42,092 nt of DNA from Solirubrobacterales bacterium. Lineage in GTDB: Bacteria; Actinomycetota; Thermoleophilia; Solirubrobacterales; 70-9. A program made the translations under genes and the position numbers. The stretch covers positions 1 through 42,092 of the forward strand of contig JAGQUQ010000014.1 of NCBI GenBank assembly GCA_020438425.1, given 5' to 3'. The notes beneath the pieces were generated by a model. That model did no database searches and was not told the DNA's origin. It saw only the letters and a program-made list of their open reading frames with translations. Shown here one piece after another: positions 32,673 to 40,592 of this stretch (positions are counted from its first letter, which is position 1; each line of letters begins with the position of its first letter).

Positions 32673-33740
32673 TTGAGCTTCTTCGTAGCATTCCTCGCTT
32701 TCAGCGCCCTGATCGTCCTCCATGAGGCAGGGCACTTCTTCGCGGCCAAGGCGACCGGCATGCGGGTCGAGAGGTTCTTCCTCTTCTTCCCGCCGAAACT
32801 GGTCTCGATCAAGCGCGGAGAGACCGAGTACGGAATCGGGGCGATCCCGCTGGGCGGCTTCGTGCGGATCACCGGCATGAACCCGGACGAGGAGCTTCCA
32901 CCGGAGATCGCCGCCCGCGGCTACTACCACCAGCCGGTCTGGAAGCGGATCGTGGTGATCGGGGCAGGTCCGGCAGTCAACATCGTGCTCGCCTTCCTGA
33001 TCCTCTGGATGCTCGCCTTCGGAATCCAGCAGCCGAGCCAGAACGTCGAGCAGATCCAGGCCGGCACTCCGGCCGCGGCCAAGCTGGAGGCCGGAGACCG
33101 GATCGTCTCGGTTGACGGGGTCAGCGGCGGCCAGGAACAGATCGCCGACCAGATCAACTCCCATCGCTGCGCCGGCAAGCAGGTAGATGGCTGCAAGGCG
33201 GCTGAACCGGCCACGGTCGTGGTGATGCGGGACGGGGTGGAGAAGACGCTCCGGATCACGCCGGTTTATGACGCTGCCGTCGAACGCAGCCGGCTCGGTT
33301 TCGCCTTCGGGCTCGAGGACGCGAATCCCGGTCCGGTCGAGGCGGCCAGGATCTCCCTCGACTACATGTGGTTCGTTACATCGAGCACCGTCTCGGCCCT
33401 TTCGCGCCTGTACGAGAAGGAACAGCGAGACCAGCTTTCCGGCGTGGTCGGGTCCTACGAAGTGACCCGGCAGGCGGTTGACGTCGGGGCGAGGGAGGCC
33501 CTGACCCTGATCGCCCTGATCAGCCTCTCGCTCGGCATCATCAACCTCTTCCCGTTCCTGCCGCTTGACGGCGGGCACATCTTCTGGAGCGTGGTCGAGA
33601 AGGTTCGGGGCAGACCGGTGCCCTTCGCGGTAATGGAACGGGCCGGTCTGATCGGGTTTGCCCTGGTCATAGGACTCTTCCTGCTCGGCCTCAATAACGA
33701 CATTGGCCGTCTGACAGGCGAAGGTTTCAATGTCCGTTAA
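32673..33740 (+). CDS. rseP: RseP-type site-2 intramembrane metalloprotease
   Basis: The 355-residue M50 protease has the zinc motif HEAGH (H17, E18, H21) in the first helix and the third ligand in LDGGH (D299). GIGAIPLGGFVRITGMN is the membrane-reentrant region, and a PDZ domain lies at about 120-200. The PDZ contains an unusual short segment with C166 and C174 (SHRCAGKQVDGCK) that could form a disulphide on the outer face. It likely cleaves anti-sigma factors or remnant peptides in the membrane. The TTG at 32673 gives the right N terminus, though the ribosome site is weak. Two hairpins follow the stop. Confidence 0.92.
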   Translation: MSFFVAFLAFSALIVLHEAGHFFAAKATGMRVERFFLFFPPKLVSIKRGETEYGIGAIPLGGFVRITGMNPDEELPPEIAARGYYHQPVWKRIVVIGAGPAVNIVLAFLILWMLAFGIQQPSQNVEQIQAGTPAAAKLEAGDRIVSVDGVSGGQEQIADQINSHRCAGKQVDGCKAAEPATVVVMRDGVEKTLRITPVYDAAVERSRLGFAFGLEDANPGPVEAARISLDYMWFVTSSTVSALSRLYEKEQRDQLSGVVGSYEVTRQAVDVGAREALTLIALISLSLGIINLFPFLPLDGGHIFWSVVEKVRGRPVPFAVMERAGLIGFALVIGLFLLGLNNDIGRLTGEGFNVR

Positions 33741-33747
33741 TGAGTCG

Positions 33748-33815
33748 GGCGGGGTCCGACCCGCCCTCCATGTGGAACCCGCCGACCCGCAGAAACCAAT
33801 AGTGGACGGGTCGGC
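33748..33815 (+). terminator. Double hairpin after rseP
   Basis: gggcggg/cccgccc (33748-33754, 33761-33767, 6-base loop) begins 8 bases after the rseP stop. A second perfect 9-bp stem, gccgacccg/cgggtcggc, is at 33781-33815. Neither has a T-tract. They mark the probable end of the rpsB-to-rseP transcript. Confidence 0.5.
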
Positions 33816-33842
33816 TCCGTCTAGCTAGGGAATAGCCCCTAT

Positions 33843-33870
33843 TTGCCTGTTGGCCTCTCTGGGATACATT
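33843..33870 (+). promoter_or_regulatory. Predicted promoter of the acyl-CoA synthetase gene
   Basis: TTGCCT (33843-33848) and TACATT (33865-33870) are 16 bases apart, each matching 4 of 6 consensus positions. The start point would be near 33877, leaving a leader of about 33 bases that contains the GAGGAGGAG ribosome site. Confidence 0.4.
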
Positions 33871-33909
33871 TCCCCCGTAGTTCTTGTGGAGAGAACAGAG
33901 GAGGAGCAG

Positions 33910-35718
33910 GTGCAGACGACCGAGACGGTGACCGAGTTCGACGGAGGTCCCGCCGTTGAGCCGGAATTCAAGAACCTCTACGAGGCGTTCCGGAACACGG
34001 TAGCCCGCAAGGGCGACGCTTTGGCGATCAAGTCCGAGGACGAAGGGGTTGAGCTCAGCTGGAATGACGTCGACAAACGGGTTCGAGCGATAGCGGGCGG
34101 CTTCAACGCGCTCGGCGTTCAGCGTGGTGACCGGGTCGGCATGCTGCTCGGTGCCCGCTCGGATTTCATTCCGATCGATCTCGCGGCCGTCTCGATTGGC
34201 GCCCTCCCGTTCTCGATCTACCAGACCCTTGCGCCGGACCAGATCCAGTACGTGGTCGAGGACTCGGGTACCAGGATGATCATCACCGAGCAGGCCTTTC
34301 TCCCGAACCTGCTCGAGGCGAGAAAGAGCCTCCCGGACCTGGAGAGAGTCGTTGTGCTCGATGGCGACGGCGGGGACCTGACCATGGCCGAGCTCGAGGC
34401 GATGGACCCGGATTTCGATCCCGGGCCGCTTGCCGCGGAAGTCGGTCTCGACGATCCCCTGACCCTGATCTACACCTCGGGGACCACCGGTCCGCCGAAG
34501 GGCGTTCTGCTCACCCAGGGCAATCTGATGACGATGCTGACCACGGTCATGCATTCGGTGCTCGAGATCCCGCCGGATGGCGGCAAGGTGATCTCCTGGC
34601 TGCCCGCCGCACACATCGCCGAACGGGGCGCCAACTACTACACGCCCGTACTGCATGGTCTCGAGGTCCACATCTGCCCGGACCCGAAGCGGATCATCGA
34701 GTTCCTGCCCAAGGTTCGTCCGGCCTGGTTCTTCGCCGTGCCCCGGATCTGGGAGAAGCTCAAGGCCGGCCTCGAAACGAACCTGGCCAGCCTGCCTGAC
34801 GAACAGCGGGAGAAGGCCCAGGCCGGTCTCAACGCGGCGATCCAGAAGGTCCGGCTCGAGCAGGCAGGCCAGGAAGTGCCGGCCGAACTGGCAGCCGGCG
34901 TGGCTGCTGCGGACGAGGCGCTCTTCTCCAACCTGCGGGTGGCGCTCGGCTTCGACGAGGCCGTCGCGGTCAGTGCCGGGGCTGCGCCAACCCCGGTGGA
35001 AGTGCTGGAGTTCTTCCACGCGATCGGAATCCCGGTCGGGGAACTGTGGGGGCTCTCGGAAACCTGTGGCGTGATCACCGTCAACCCGCCTTCCAGAATC
35101 AAGATCGGCACGGTGGGACCACCGGTGCCCGGGGTGGAGATGCGGGTGGCCGAAGACGGTGAACTGCTCTGCCGCAGTCCCTTCGTGATGAAGGAGTACC
35201 GGAACAAGCCGGAGAAGACGGCCGAGACGATCGTCGACGGCTGGCTGCTGACCGGCGACATCGGAGAGATCGACGAGGACGGATACGTGACCATCCTCGA
35301 CCGCAAGAAGGAACTGATCATCAACGCCGCCGGCAAGAACATGTCTCCGGCCAACATCGAAGCCCAGATCAAGGTTTCTTCGCCCCTGATCAACCAGGCC
35401 GTGACGGTCGGTGACGGCCGCCCCTACAACGTGGCCCTGATCGTGCTCGATCCGGATTTCGCTCCGGTCTGGGCCAGCCAGAACGGAATCGAGGGCTCCT
35501 TCGAGGACCTGGCGGGCGACGAGCGGGTCGAAGCGGCGATCACGGCGGCCGTGGAGGAAGCCAACGGCAAGATGGCGAGAGTCGAACAGATCAAGAAGTT
35601 CAAGCTGATCCCGGGCGAGTGGCTGCCAGGCGGCGACGAACTGACTCCGACCATGAAGCTGAAGCGGAAGCCGATCGCCGAGAAGTACGAGAACGAGATC
35701 GAGGACCTTTACTCCTAG
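33910..35718 (+). CDS. Long-chain acyl-CoA synthetase (AMP-forming)
   Basis: This 602-residue ANL-superfamily ligase has the phosphate-binding loop LIYTSGTTGPPKGV (187-200), GELWGLSETCGVI in the adenylate-binding part and WLLTGDIGEIDEDGYVTILDRKKELIINAAGKNMSP (A8 hinge and C-terminal domain). The arrangement and length match long-chain fatty-acid CoA ligases (FadD15-like). The GTG at 33910 is chosen for the GAGGAGGAG just upstream; an earlier in-frame start at 33850 precedes the predicted transcription start. It lies between rseP and ispG, where most bacteria have no such gene. Confidence 0.9.
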   Translation: MQTTETVTEFDGGPAVEPEFKNLYEAFRNTVARKGDALAIKSEDEGVELSWNDVDKRVRAIAGGFNALGVQRGDRVGMLLGARSDFIPIDLAAVSIGALPFSIYQTLAPDQIQYVVEDSGTRMIITEQAFLPNLLEARKSLPDLERVVVLDGDGGDLTMAELEAMDPDFDPGPLAAEVGLDDPLTLIYTSGTTGPPKGVLLTQGNLMTMLTTVMHSVLEIPPDGGKVISWLPAAHIAERGANYYTPVLHGLEVHICPDPKRIIEFLPKVRPAWFFAVPRIWEKLKAGLETNLASLPDEQREKAQAGLNAAIQKVRLEQAGQEVPAELAAGVAAADEALFSNLRVALGFDEAVAVSAGAAPTPVEVLEFFHAIGIPVGELWGLSETCGVITVNPPSRIKIGTVGPPVPGVEMRVAEDGELLCRSPFVMKEYRNKPEKTAETIVDGWLLTGDIGEIDEDGYVTILDRKKELIINAAGKNMSPANIEAQIKVSSPLINQAVTVGDGRPYNVALIVLDPDFAPVWASQNGIEGSFEDLAGDERVEAAITAAVEEANGKMARVEQIKKFKLIPGEWLPGGDELTPTMKLKRKPIAEKYENEIEDLYS

Positions 35719-35786
35719 ACCTGGAGCCCGGGGAGGCGGGGCTTCGGGATTCCGGCTCCTGGAGCATCGGCTATATCCTCGAACAC

Positions 35787-36836
35787 ATGATTGAGCCCCG
35801 GTCACTTGAACGTATTGCGCTCGAGCGGTTGCCTGAGTTGCAGGTGGCCAGCGGGTTGTTTCGGGCTACTCCGCGGATCGAAGGGGTGGAGGACGAGACT
35901 GCGCCGGCCACGGCTCTGCAGGCGGGGATCGTGGTCCTGCTCGGGCTGCTGCGGGTTGAAGAGTCGGAAGCCGACCAGCCCTTCTCGACCGGGGCGCTGA
36001 GGACCAGGATCCTCGGTGACCTCGGTGGTGCCGGAGTCAACCCCGGGGAACTCGGACTGGCTCTATGGGCGGAATCACGGGCGGGAGGATCGGCGATCAA
36101 CGAGATCGACGGACTCATTCGGCGAGCCACCGTCGGCGGACTGGAAAAGGTGTCGACCGAGCAGCTCGCCTGGCTGGCTTCCGGCCTGGCCGAGACTGCG
36201 GTGTTGACTGGTGACCCGGCCACCGCGCTGATCAGCGAGGTCAAATCGGAGCTCCTCTCGCGCCTCACCCCGGGCGGTCTCTCCCGGGACGTCCACGCGC
36301 GACGGCTCGGAACTGCGGTCCCGGTGAGCGGCCAGTTCCATTTGCTTCACGCTCTGGTCCAGCTGGTCAGGGCCGGCGAGGAAGACCTGCGGAACGAGGC
36401 CGACCGACTGGCCGGCGCCCTGCTCTCGCTCCAGCGCGACGACGGTTCCTGGCCGGGCCTTATCGATCCGGTCCGTTGCCAGGCCGCGGTCATCTACCCG
36501 GTTCTGGCCGTGACCCAGGTTGCGGCGGCACCGATCGCACTGAGAGCAGCGACCGAGGTCGGACTGGGCGATTTCAACTCTGCCATTGCGGCGAGCATGG
36601 AGTGGGCGGGAGGGGCCAACGCGCTCGGTCTCAATCTCGTTCACGAAGCGGATTCGAGGATCGACCGGGGCATCCTGACCAAACGCAAGCCGGGCGCCCT
36701 GGAACGGGGAATCAGTTCGGCGGCCCGGCGGATCACCGGCCAGGCCAACGAGCCGGACTCCAGGCAGTTGATCGTCGATCCTGCCGCCTCATCCGAAGAT
36801 CTGGGATGGGTTCTGGAAGCCTGGGCAGGTAGATAA
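35787..36836 (+). CDS. Unknown protein with a terpene-cyclase-like QW repeat
   Basis: The 349-residue protein is mostly helical. LLSLQRDDGSWPGLIDPVRCQAAVIYPVLAV resembles one repeat of the prenyltransferase/squalene-oxidase alpha-toroid fold, but no DxDD or other catalytic motif is visible, so cyclase activity is doubtful. The ATG at 35787 is chosen because TATCCT lies 7 bases upstream, the spacing of a leaderless mRNA. The C terminus is basic, then short and acidic. It lies just before ispG, which may hint at isoprenoid metabolism, but I do not recognise the family. Confidence 0.55.
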   Translation: MIEPRSLERIALERLPELQVASGLFRATPRIEGVEDETAPATALQAGIVVLLGLLRVEESEADQPFSTGALRTRILGDLGGAGVNPGELGLALWAESRAGGSAINEIDGLIRRATVGGLEKVSTEQLAWLASGLAETAVLTGDPATALISEVKSELLSRLTPGGLSRDVHARRLGTAVPVSGQFHLLHALVQLVRAGEEDLRNEADRLAGALLSLQRDDGSWPGLIDPVRCQAAVIYPVLAVTQVAAAPIALRAATEVGLGDFNSAIAASMEWAGGANALGLNLVHEADSRIDRGILTKRKPGALERGISSAARRITGQANEPDSRQLIVDPAASSEDLGWVLEAWAGR

Positions 36837-36845
36837 ACGGATTCC

Positions 36846-36884
36846 GGGTGACCTCAAGGGTCTCCTGGGCCACTTTGGTCACCC
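36846..36884 (+). terminator. Hairpin before ispG
   Basis: gggtgacc (36846-36853) pairs perfectly with ggtcaccc (36877-36884) around a 23-base loop. It starts 9 bases after the previous stop and ends 43 bases before the ispG GTG. It may end transcription of the upstream gene or structure the ispG leader. Confidence 0.35.
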
Positions 36885-36927
36885 AGAAGGTCTTCGGGTG
36901 TGACCGGACCGGTAGCCTGCAGTCCTA

Positions 36928-38184
36928 GTGGCATCGAAAAGACAGATATTCGTCGGCCGGGTTCCGGTCGGGGGCGGGGCGCCAGTCGCGGTCCAGACAA
37001 TGACCAAGACCGAGACCGCGAACCTCGAGGCGACGATGGACCAGATCAACAAGGTCGCCGAGGCCGGAGCCGACATCGTGCGGGTTGCGGTCCCTCGCGA
37101 CAAGGACATCGAGGCGCTGAAGACGATCGTCAAGCAGTCGCCGATCCCGATCATCGCGGACATCCACTTCAACCACACCCTGGCGCTGAAGGCGATCGAA
37201 GCCGGGGCGGACTGCATTCGCCTGAATCCGGGGAATATCGGCGGTCGCGAGAAGGTCGCCGAAGTCGCCGAACTGGCGAACAAACGCGGCACCCCGATGC
37301 GAATCGGAGTCAATTCGGGCTCGCTGCCCAAGCATCTTCACACGCTCGAGCGGGAGAACCCGGTGGAGGCACTGGTAACTGCCGCGGTCGAGTTCGTGGA
37401 CCTGATGGAAGGGCTCGACTTCACCAACTTCAAGGTTTCGATCAAGTCGACCAACGTGCCGAACACGATCGCCGCGAACCGGTTGCTCTCGGAGAAGATT
37501 CCCTACCCGATCCACCTCGGGATCACCGAAGCCGGAACAAAGTGGTCAGGCTCACTGAAGAGCGCGGTCGGACTTGGAGCCCTGCTCGCCGACGACATCG
37601 GTGACACGATCAGGATCAGCCTCTCGACCTTCCACGCCGAGGAGGAGGTCAAAGTCGCCTGGGAGATCCTCAAGGCACTCAAGCTGCGGGAACGGGGACC
37701 GGTCCTGATCGCCTGTCCGACCTGCGGCCGGCTCCAGTTCGACATGGATGCGGTCGTCGCCGAAGTGGAACAGCGGCTCGAGACCTACGAAGAGCCGATC
37801 GAAGTGGCGGTGCTGGGATGCGCCGTGAACGGCATCGGAGAGGCCAAGGGCGCCGACTTCGGAATCGCCGGCGCCAAGAACGAAGGCGTGGTCTTCGCCA
37901 AGGGCAAGGCGATCAAGAAGGTTCCGACTTCCCAGCTTGTTGACACTCTCTTCGAGCAGATCGACCTCTCGCTGGATCGAGGTGGCCAGGTCGAGTTCGA
38001 CGAGCGGGAATCGGCGGAAGGCGAAGCCTGGGTCAAGAAGATCGAAGACGAGAACGCCGGGGACCTCACTCCCGAGAAGATCGCCAGGATGGAGCACGAG
38101 GCTTCGCAGAAGGAAGAAAACGACAAACTTCTCGTTGACGAAGACGTTTCACCGACCGCGGGACGACGGTTCACCCGGGCATGA
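36928..38184 (+). CDS. ispG: 4-hydroxy-3-methylbut-2-en-1-yl diphosphate synthase
   Basis: The 418-residue enzyme makes HMBPP, the second-last MEP-pathway intermediate. The TIM-barrel part has VAVQTMTKTET and CIRLNPGNIGG. The 4Fe-4S cysteines are C263 and C266 (CPTCGR) and C298 (LGCAVNGIGEA); the usual Glu ligand follows. A charged extra tail of about 40 residues (KIARMEHEASQKEENDK region) ends the protein. The GTG at 36928 has no clear ribosome site. Together with dxr and uppS it gives isoprenoid supply for the wall carrier lipid. Confidence 0.93.
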   Translation: MASKRQIFVGRVPVGGGAPVAVQTMTKTETANLEATMDQINKVAEAGADIVRVAVPRDKDIEALKTIVKQSPIPIIADIHFNHTLALKAIEAGADCIRLNPGNIGGREKVAEVAELANKRGTPMRIGVNSGSLPKHLHTLERENPVEALVTAAVEFVDLMEGLDFTNFKVSIKSTNVPNTIAANRLLSEKIPYPIHLGITEAGTKWSGSLKSAVGLGALLADDIGDTIRISLSTFHAEEEVKVAWEILKALKLRERGPVLIACPTCGRLQFDMDAVVAEVEQRLETYEEPIEVAVLGCAVNGIGEAKGADFGIAGAKNEGVVFAKGKAIKKVPTSQLVDTLFEQIDLSLDRGGQVEFDERESAEGEAWVKKIEDENAGDLTPEKIARMEHEASQKEENDKLLVDEDVSPTAGRRFTRA

Positions 38185-38191
38185 TCGGTTG

Positions 38192-38258
38192 GGTGGGGGT
38201 CGGCAAGTACTGCCTCCTCGGCCCGAAACGTCGTCGGCAGCACTTGCCGACCCCCACC
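38192..38258. repeat. Large near-perfect inverted repeat after ispG
   Basis: Arms at 38192-38214 and 38236-38258 pair over 23 bp with a single A-C mismatch (38209/38241); the outer 17 bp are perfect (ggtgggggtcggcaagt). The loop is 21 bases. It starts 8 bases after the ispG stop and ends 21 bases before the next GTG. It is much longer than a normal terminator stem and may be a mobile palindromic element or a terminator. Confidence 0.65.
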
Positions 38259-38279
38259 GACGCCAAGGTCGGTTGATCC

Positions 38280-39152
38280 GTGGCTGACGGCCCCAGCAGG
38301 ACGGCTGAGTATGTGGCGATGTTCCGGGCTGTCGAGTCGGCTCGGGCCGAACGTGATCGCCTTTTCGACGATCCCTATGCCGAGTGCTTTCTTGACGGAA
38401 AGCTGAAGGTCGGCGCAAGGCTCTCAGGAAATCGTGCCGGGCAGCGGCTGGTTTGCTCATACATCGACCGGAACTGGCCCGGTTCTCGGCCTTCGGCGGT
38501 GATCCGGACAAAACTGATCGACGATTCGGTCTCTGCCGCTCTGGAGGGCGGAGCCGGGCAGGTCGCGATTCTCGGGGCCGGATACGACACGCGAGGACTC
38601 AGATTGCCCGCCGCGATGTCTGTGCCGGTATTCGAACTGGACCAGCCGCCGACCCAGGAACGAAAGAAGTCGCGGCTGGTGGAGAGGGACGGCGTCCTGC
38701 CGGAGAACGTCACTTACGTCCCCTTCGACCTGCTCGAGGAAGGCGTGGGGATGCCGCTGGAGCGGGCCGGATTCGGCACAGGCAGAAGGTCGGTCTTCAT
38801 CTGGGAAGGAGTGCTGAGCTACCTGACTCCGGAGGCCGTGGACTCGACGCTGGAGTGGATATCGGGAACGGGAGCTACAGGGAGCCGGCTTGTCTTCACT
38901 TATGTCGACGTCGCGCTGCTGAGAGAAAGCGGCGACGGCCAGCCACCCTGGAGCGCCCAGGTCGCCAGGGTGGGCGAGCCGTTCCGCTACGGGCTCGACC
39001 CGGCGACGATTGAGACCTTTCTCGGCGATCGGGGACTCAGGCTGATTTGGGACGAATCCACCGCTGAAGCACTGTCCCGGGAGACCCGGATCCGGGGAGG
39101 CGGCAATGCGCCATCCTTTTACCGAGTCGCCGAAGCGGAAGTCGGGTTGTAA
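38280..39152 (+). CDS. Class I SAM methyltransferase, LCMT (PPM1-like) family
   Basis: The 290-residue product has the leucine-carboxyl-methyltransferase-like pattern: AEYVAMFRAVESARA at the start, the SAM-binding VAILGAGYDTRGLRL (96-109), VFELDQPPTQERKK with acidic residues for the ribose, and FIWEGVLSYLTPEAV. Actinobacteria hold many such paralogues, mostly with unknown small-molecule or protein substrates. The GTG at 38280 is used. The gene separates ispG from proS. Confidence 0.85.
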   Translation: MADGPSRTAEYVAMFRAVESARAERDRLFDDPYAECFLDGKLKVGARLSGNRAGQRLVCSYIDRNWPGSRPSAVIRTKLIDDSVSAALEGGAGQVAILGAGYDTRGLRLPAAMSVPVFELDQPPTQERKKSRLVERDGVLPENVTYVPFDLLEEGVGMPLERAGFGTGRRSVFIWEGVLSYLTPEAVDSTLEWISGTGATGSRLVFTYVDVALLRESGDGQPPWSAQVARVGEPFRYGLDPATIETFLGDRGLRLIWDESTAEALSRETRIRGGGNAPSFYRVAEAEVGL

Positions 39153-39156
39153 AGGC

Positions 39157-40557
39157 ATGAGAATTCACGGAGGAACGACCGCATTCCTGGCCGCGCTGGC
39201 GGTTCTGGCGCTCTTTGTCCCGTCCAGTTCGGGCAAGGCCAGGCTGGACCGGGGTTTCGGCGAGGGCGGTGTGGTCTCGATCACCAGCAAGCCACCTCAC
39301 GCGAACTTCACCGGCGGAGCCAGGGCGCTCGCCGAAACAGGCGCCGGAGACCTGCTCGTGCTCGGCAACGAGTCATCGAACTACCCGGCGGATCTCCTGA
39401 TTGCCAGGCTCAACCCGGGCGGCAGGCTGGACCGCGACTTCGCCAACCAGGGCATCAGGTACACGAGGGGGCTCCCGAGCTGGCATCCGACCAAGACCGA
39501 GCTCCTCGGTATGGGAACCGACCTGGCGGTCGGTAAGCGGGGCGGAATCTTCACGGCCGGGTATGGAGGAATCTCCGGCGGCTGCGTTGTCGCTTCCGGC
39601 TTTTTCCCGAACGGGGCGCTGAAAATCGGATTCGGGGACCGTGGCCGGTCCGAACCATGCCTGAGGGTGCCCTACCCGTCCAAAGGCTGCCAGGGATGCA
39701 CCACGATCCACCGGGCCGACGCAAGTTCGATCTCCCTCGACGGAAAGGGACGGGTGGTGATCGGTGGTCAGAGCTACCGCGGGTACCGGTCCCGGGCACT
39801 CGTCATGCGCCTGACCCGTCGGGGCAGGCTCGACCCCACCTTCAGCGGCAACCGGGGCAATAGTTCCGGCCTGAAGGGAGCGGTCGAGGTCCGGCCCCGG
39901 ACCATCAACAAGGAGGGAGACAAGAGCTTCTATGAGAGTGAACTCGCCGAAGCCAGACCTCTCAGGCACCAGAAGGTCCTGGCCGTCGGCAGTATCGACC
40001 GTCACTTCGCGATGTACCGGTTCAGGGCCAACGGCGTCCCGGACCGAAGCTTCCACGGAGACGGGATCCTCACCCTCAACCTGGACAAGGTGCCCGACCC
40101 CGAGAACCAGTGCGGCTGCTCGTATGCGACCGGGGTGGACTTCGACCGCAAGGGCAGGGTTCTGGTCGCCGGTTACATCCGGCCGCTGTACAACTACAAC
40201 CGCCCGCAGCCGGTGGTGCTCAGGTTCCTGAAGAGCGGCAGGCTCGACCGAAGCTTCGGACGCAAGGGAATGGCGAAGCCCCGGCTGCCAAAACGGATGA
40301 CCACCACCCGCATCGCAATCCAGGATGACGGGAAGATCGTGGTCGGTGGCCGATACGACCAGCGGTTTGGACTTTTCCGGCTCAATCCAGGCGGGGCGCT
40401 CGACCGCAGTTTCTTTCGACGGGGGCTTTTCGCCCCGGAGGATTCGGGTCTCGGAGCCATGGCCACCGACCTCCTGATCGACCGGCGGGGCCGGATCGTC
40501 GCGACTGGCGGTGGCCACACCGAGGGGATGGCGCTGGTCCGGATCCGCCCGGGCTGA
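39157..40557 (+). CDS. Exported delta-60 repeat protein
   Basis: The 466-residue product has a signal peptide (MRIHGGTTAFLAALAVLALF, cleavage near SSG-KA). The mature part repeats the delta-60 pattern: GRLDRDFANQGI, GRLDPTFSGNRG, GVPDRSFHGDGI, GRLDRSFGRKGM and GALDRSFFRRGL, between strands such as GKIVVGGRYD. This predicts a beta-propeller at the cell surface. A Cys-rich insertion (PSKGCQGCTT and NQCGCSY) could form disulphides. The ATG at 39157 fits the signal peptide and avoids overlap with the methyltransferase gene. The function is unknown. Confidence 0.82.
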   Translation: MRIHGGTTAFLAALAVLALFVPSSSGKARLDRGFGEGGVVSITSKPPHANFTGGARALAETGAGDLLVLGNESSNYPADLLIARLNPGGRLDRDFANQGIRYTRGLPSWHPTKTELLGMGTDLAVGKRGGIFTAGYGGISGGCVVASGFFPNGALKIGFGDRGRSEPCLRVPYPSKGCQGCTTIHRADASSISLDGKGRVVIGGQSYRGYRSRALVMRLTRRGRLDPTFSGNRGNSSGLKGAVEVRPRTINKEGDKSFYESELAEARPLRHQKVLAVGSIDRHFAMYRFRANGVPDRSFHGDGILTLNLDKVPDPENQCGCSYATGVDFDRKGRVLVAGYIRPLYNYNRPQPVVLRFLKSGRLDRSFGRKGMAKPRLPKRMTTTRIAIQDDGKIVVGGRYDQRFGLFRLNPGGALDRSFFRRGLFAPEDSGLGAMATDLLIDRRGRIVATGGGHTEGMALVRIRPG

Positions 40558-40592
40558 TCGGGGCCGGGCCGGGCCGGTAGTCTGCGACCTCG

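Noticed and set aside
31494..33578. 694-codon open frame on the minus strand opposite dxr and rseP
   Set aside because: It is the shadow of two clearly identified genes; long antisense frames are common in GC-rich DNA, and it shows no family motif.
35781..35794. cgaacacatg resembling an SOS box near the unknown gene start
   Set aside because: Only the left half-site is present; the right half reads gattg instead of gttcg.
33727..35805. 692-codon minus-strand frame opposite the acyl-CoA synthetase
   Set aside because: The plus-strand gene has complete ANL motifs and a good ribosome site; the antisense product is low-complexity and motif-free.
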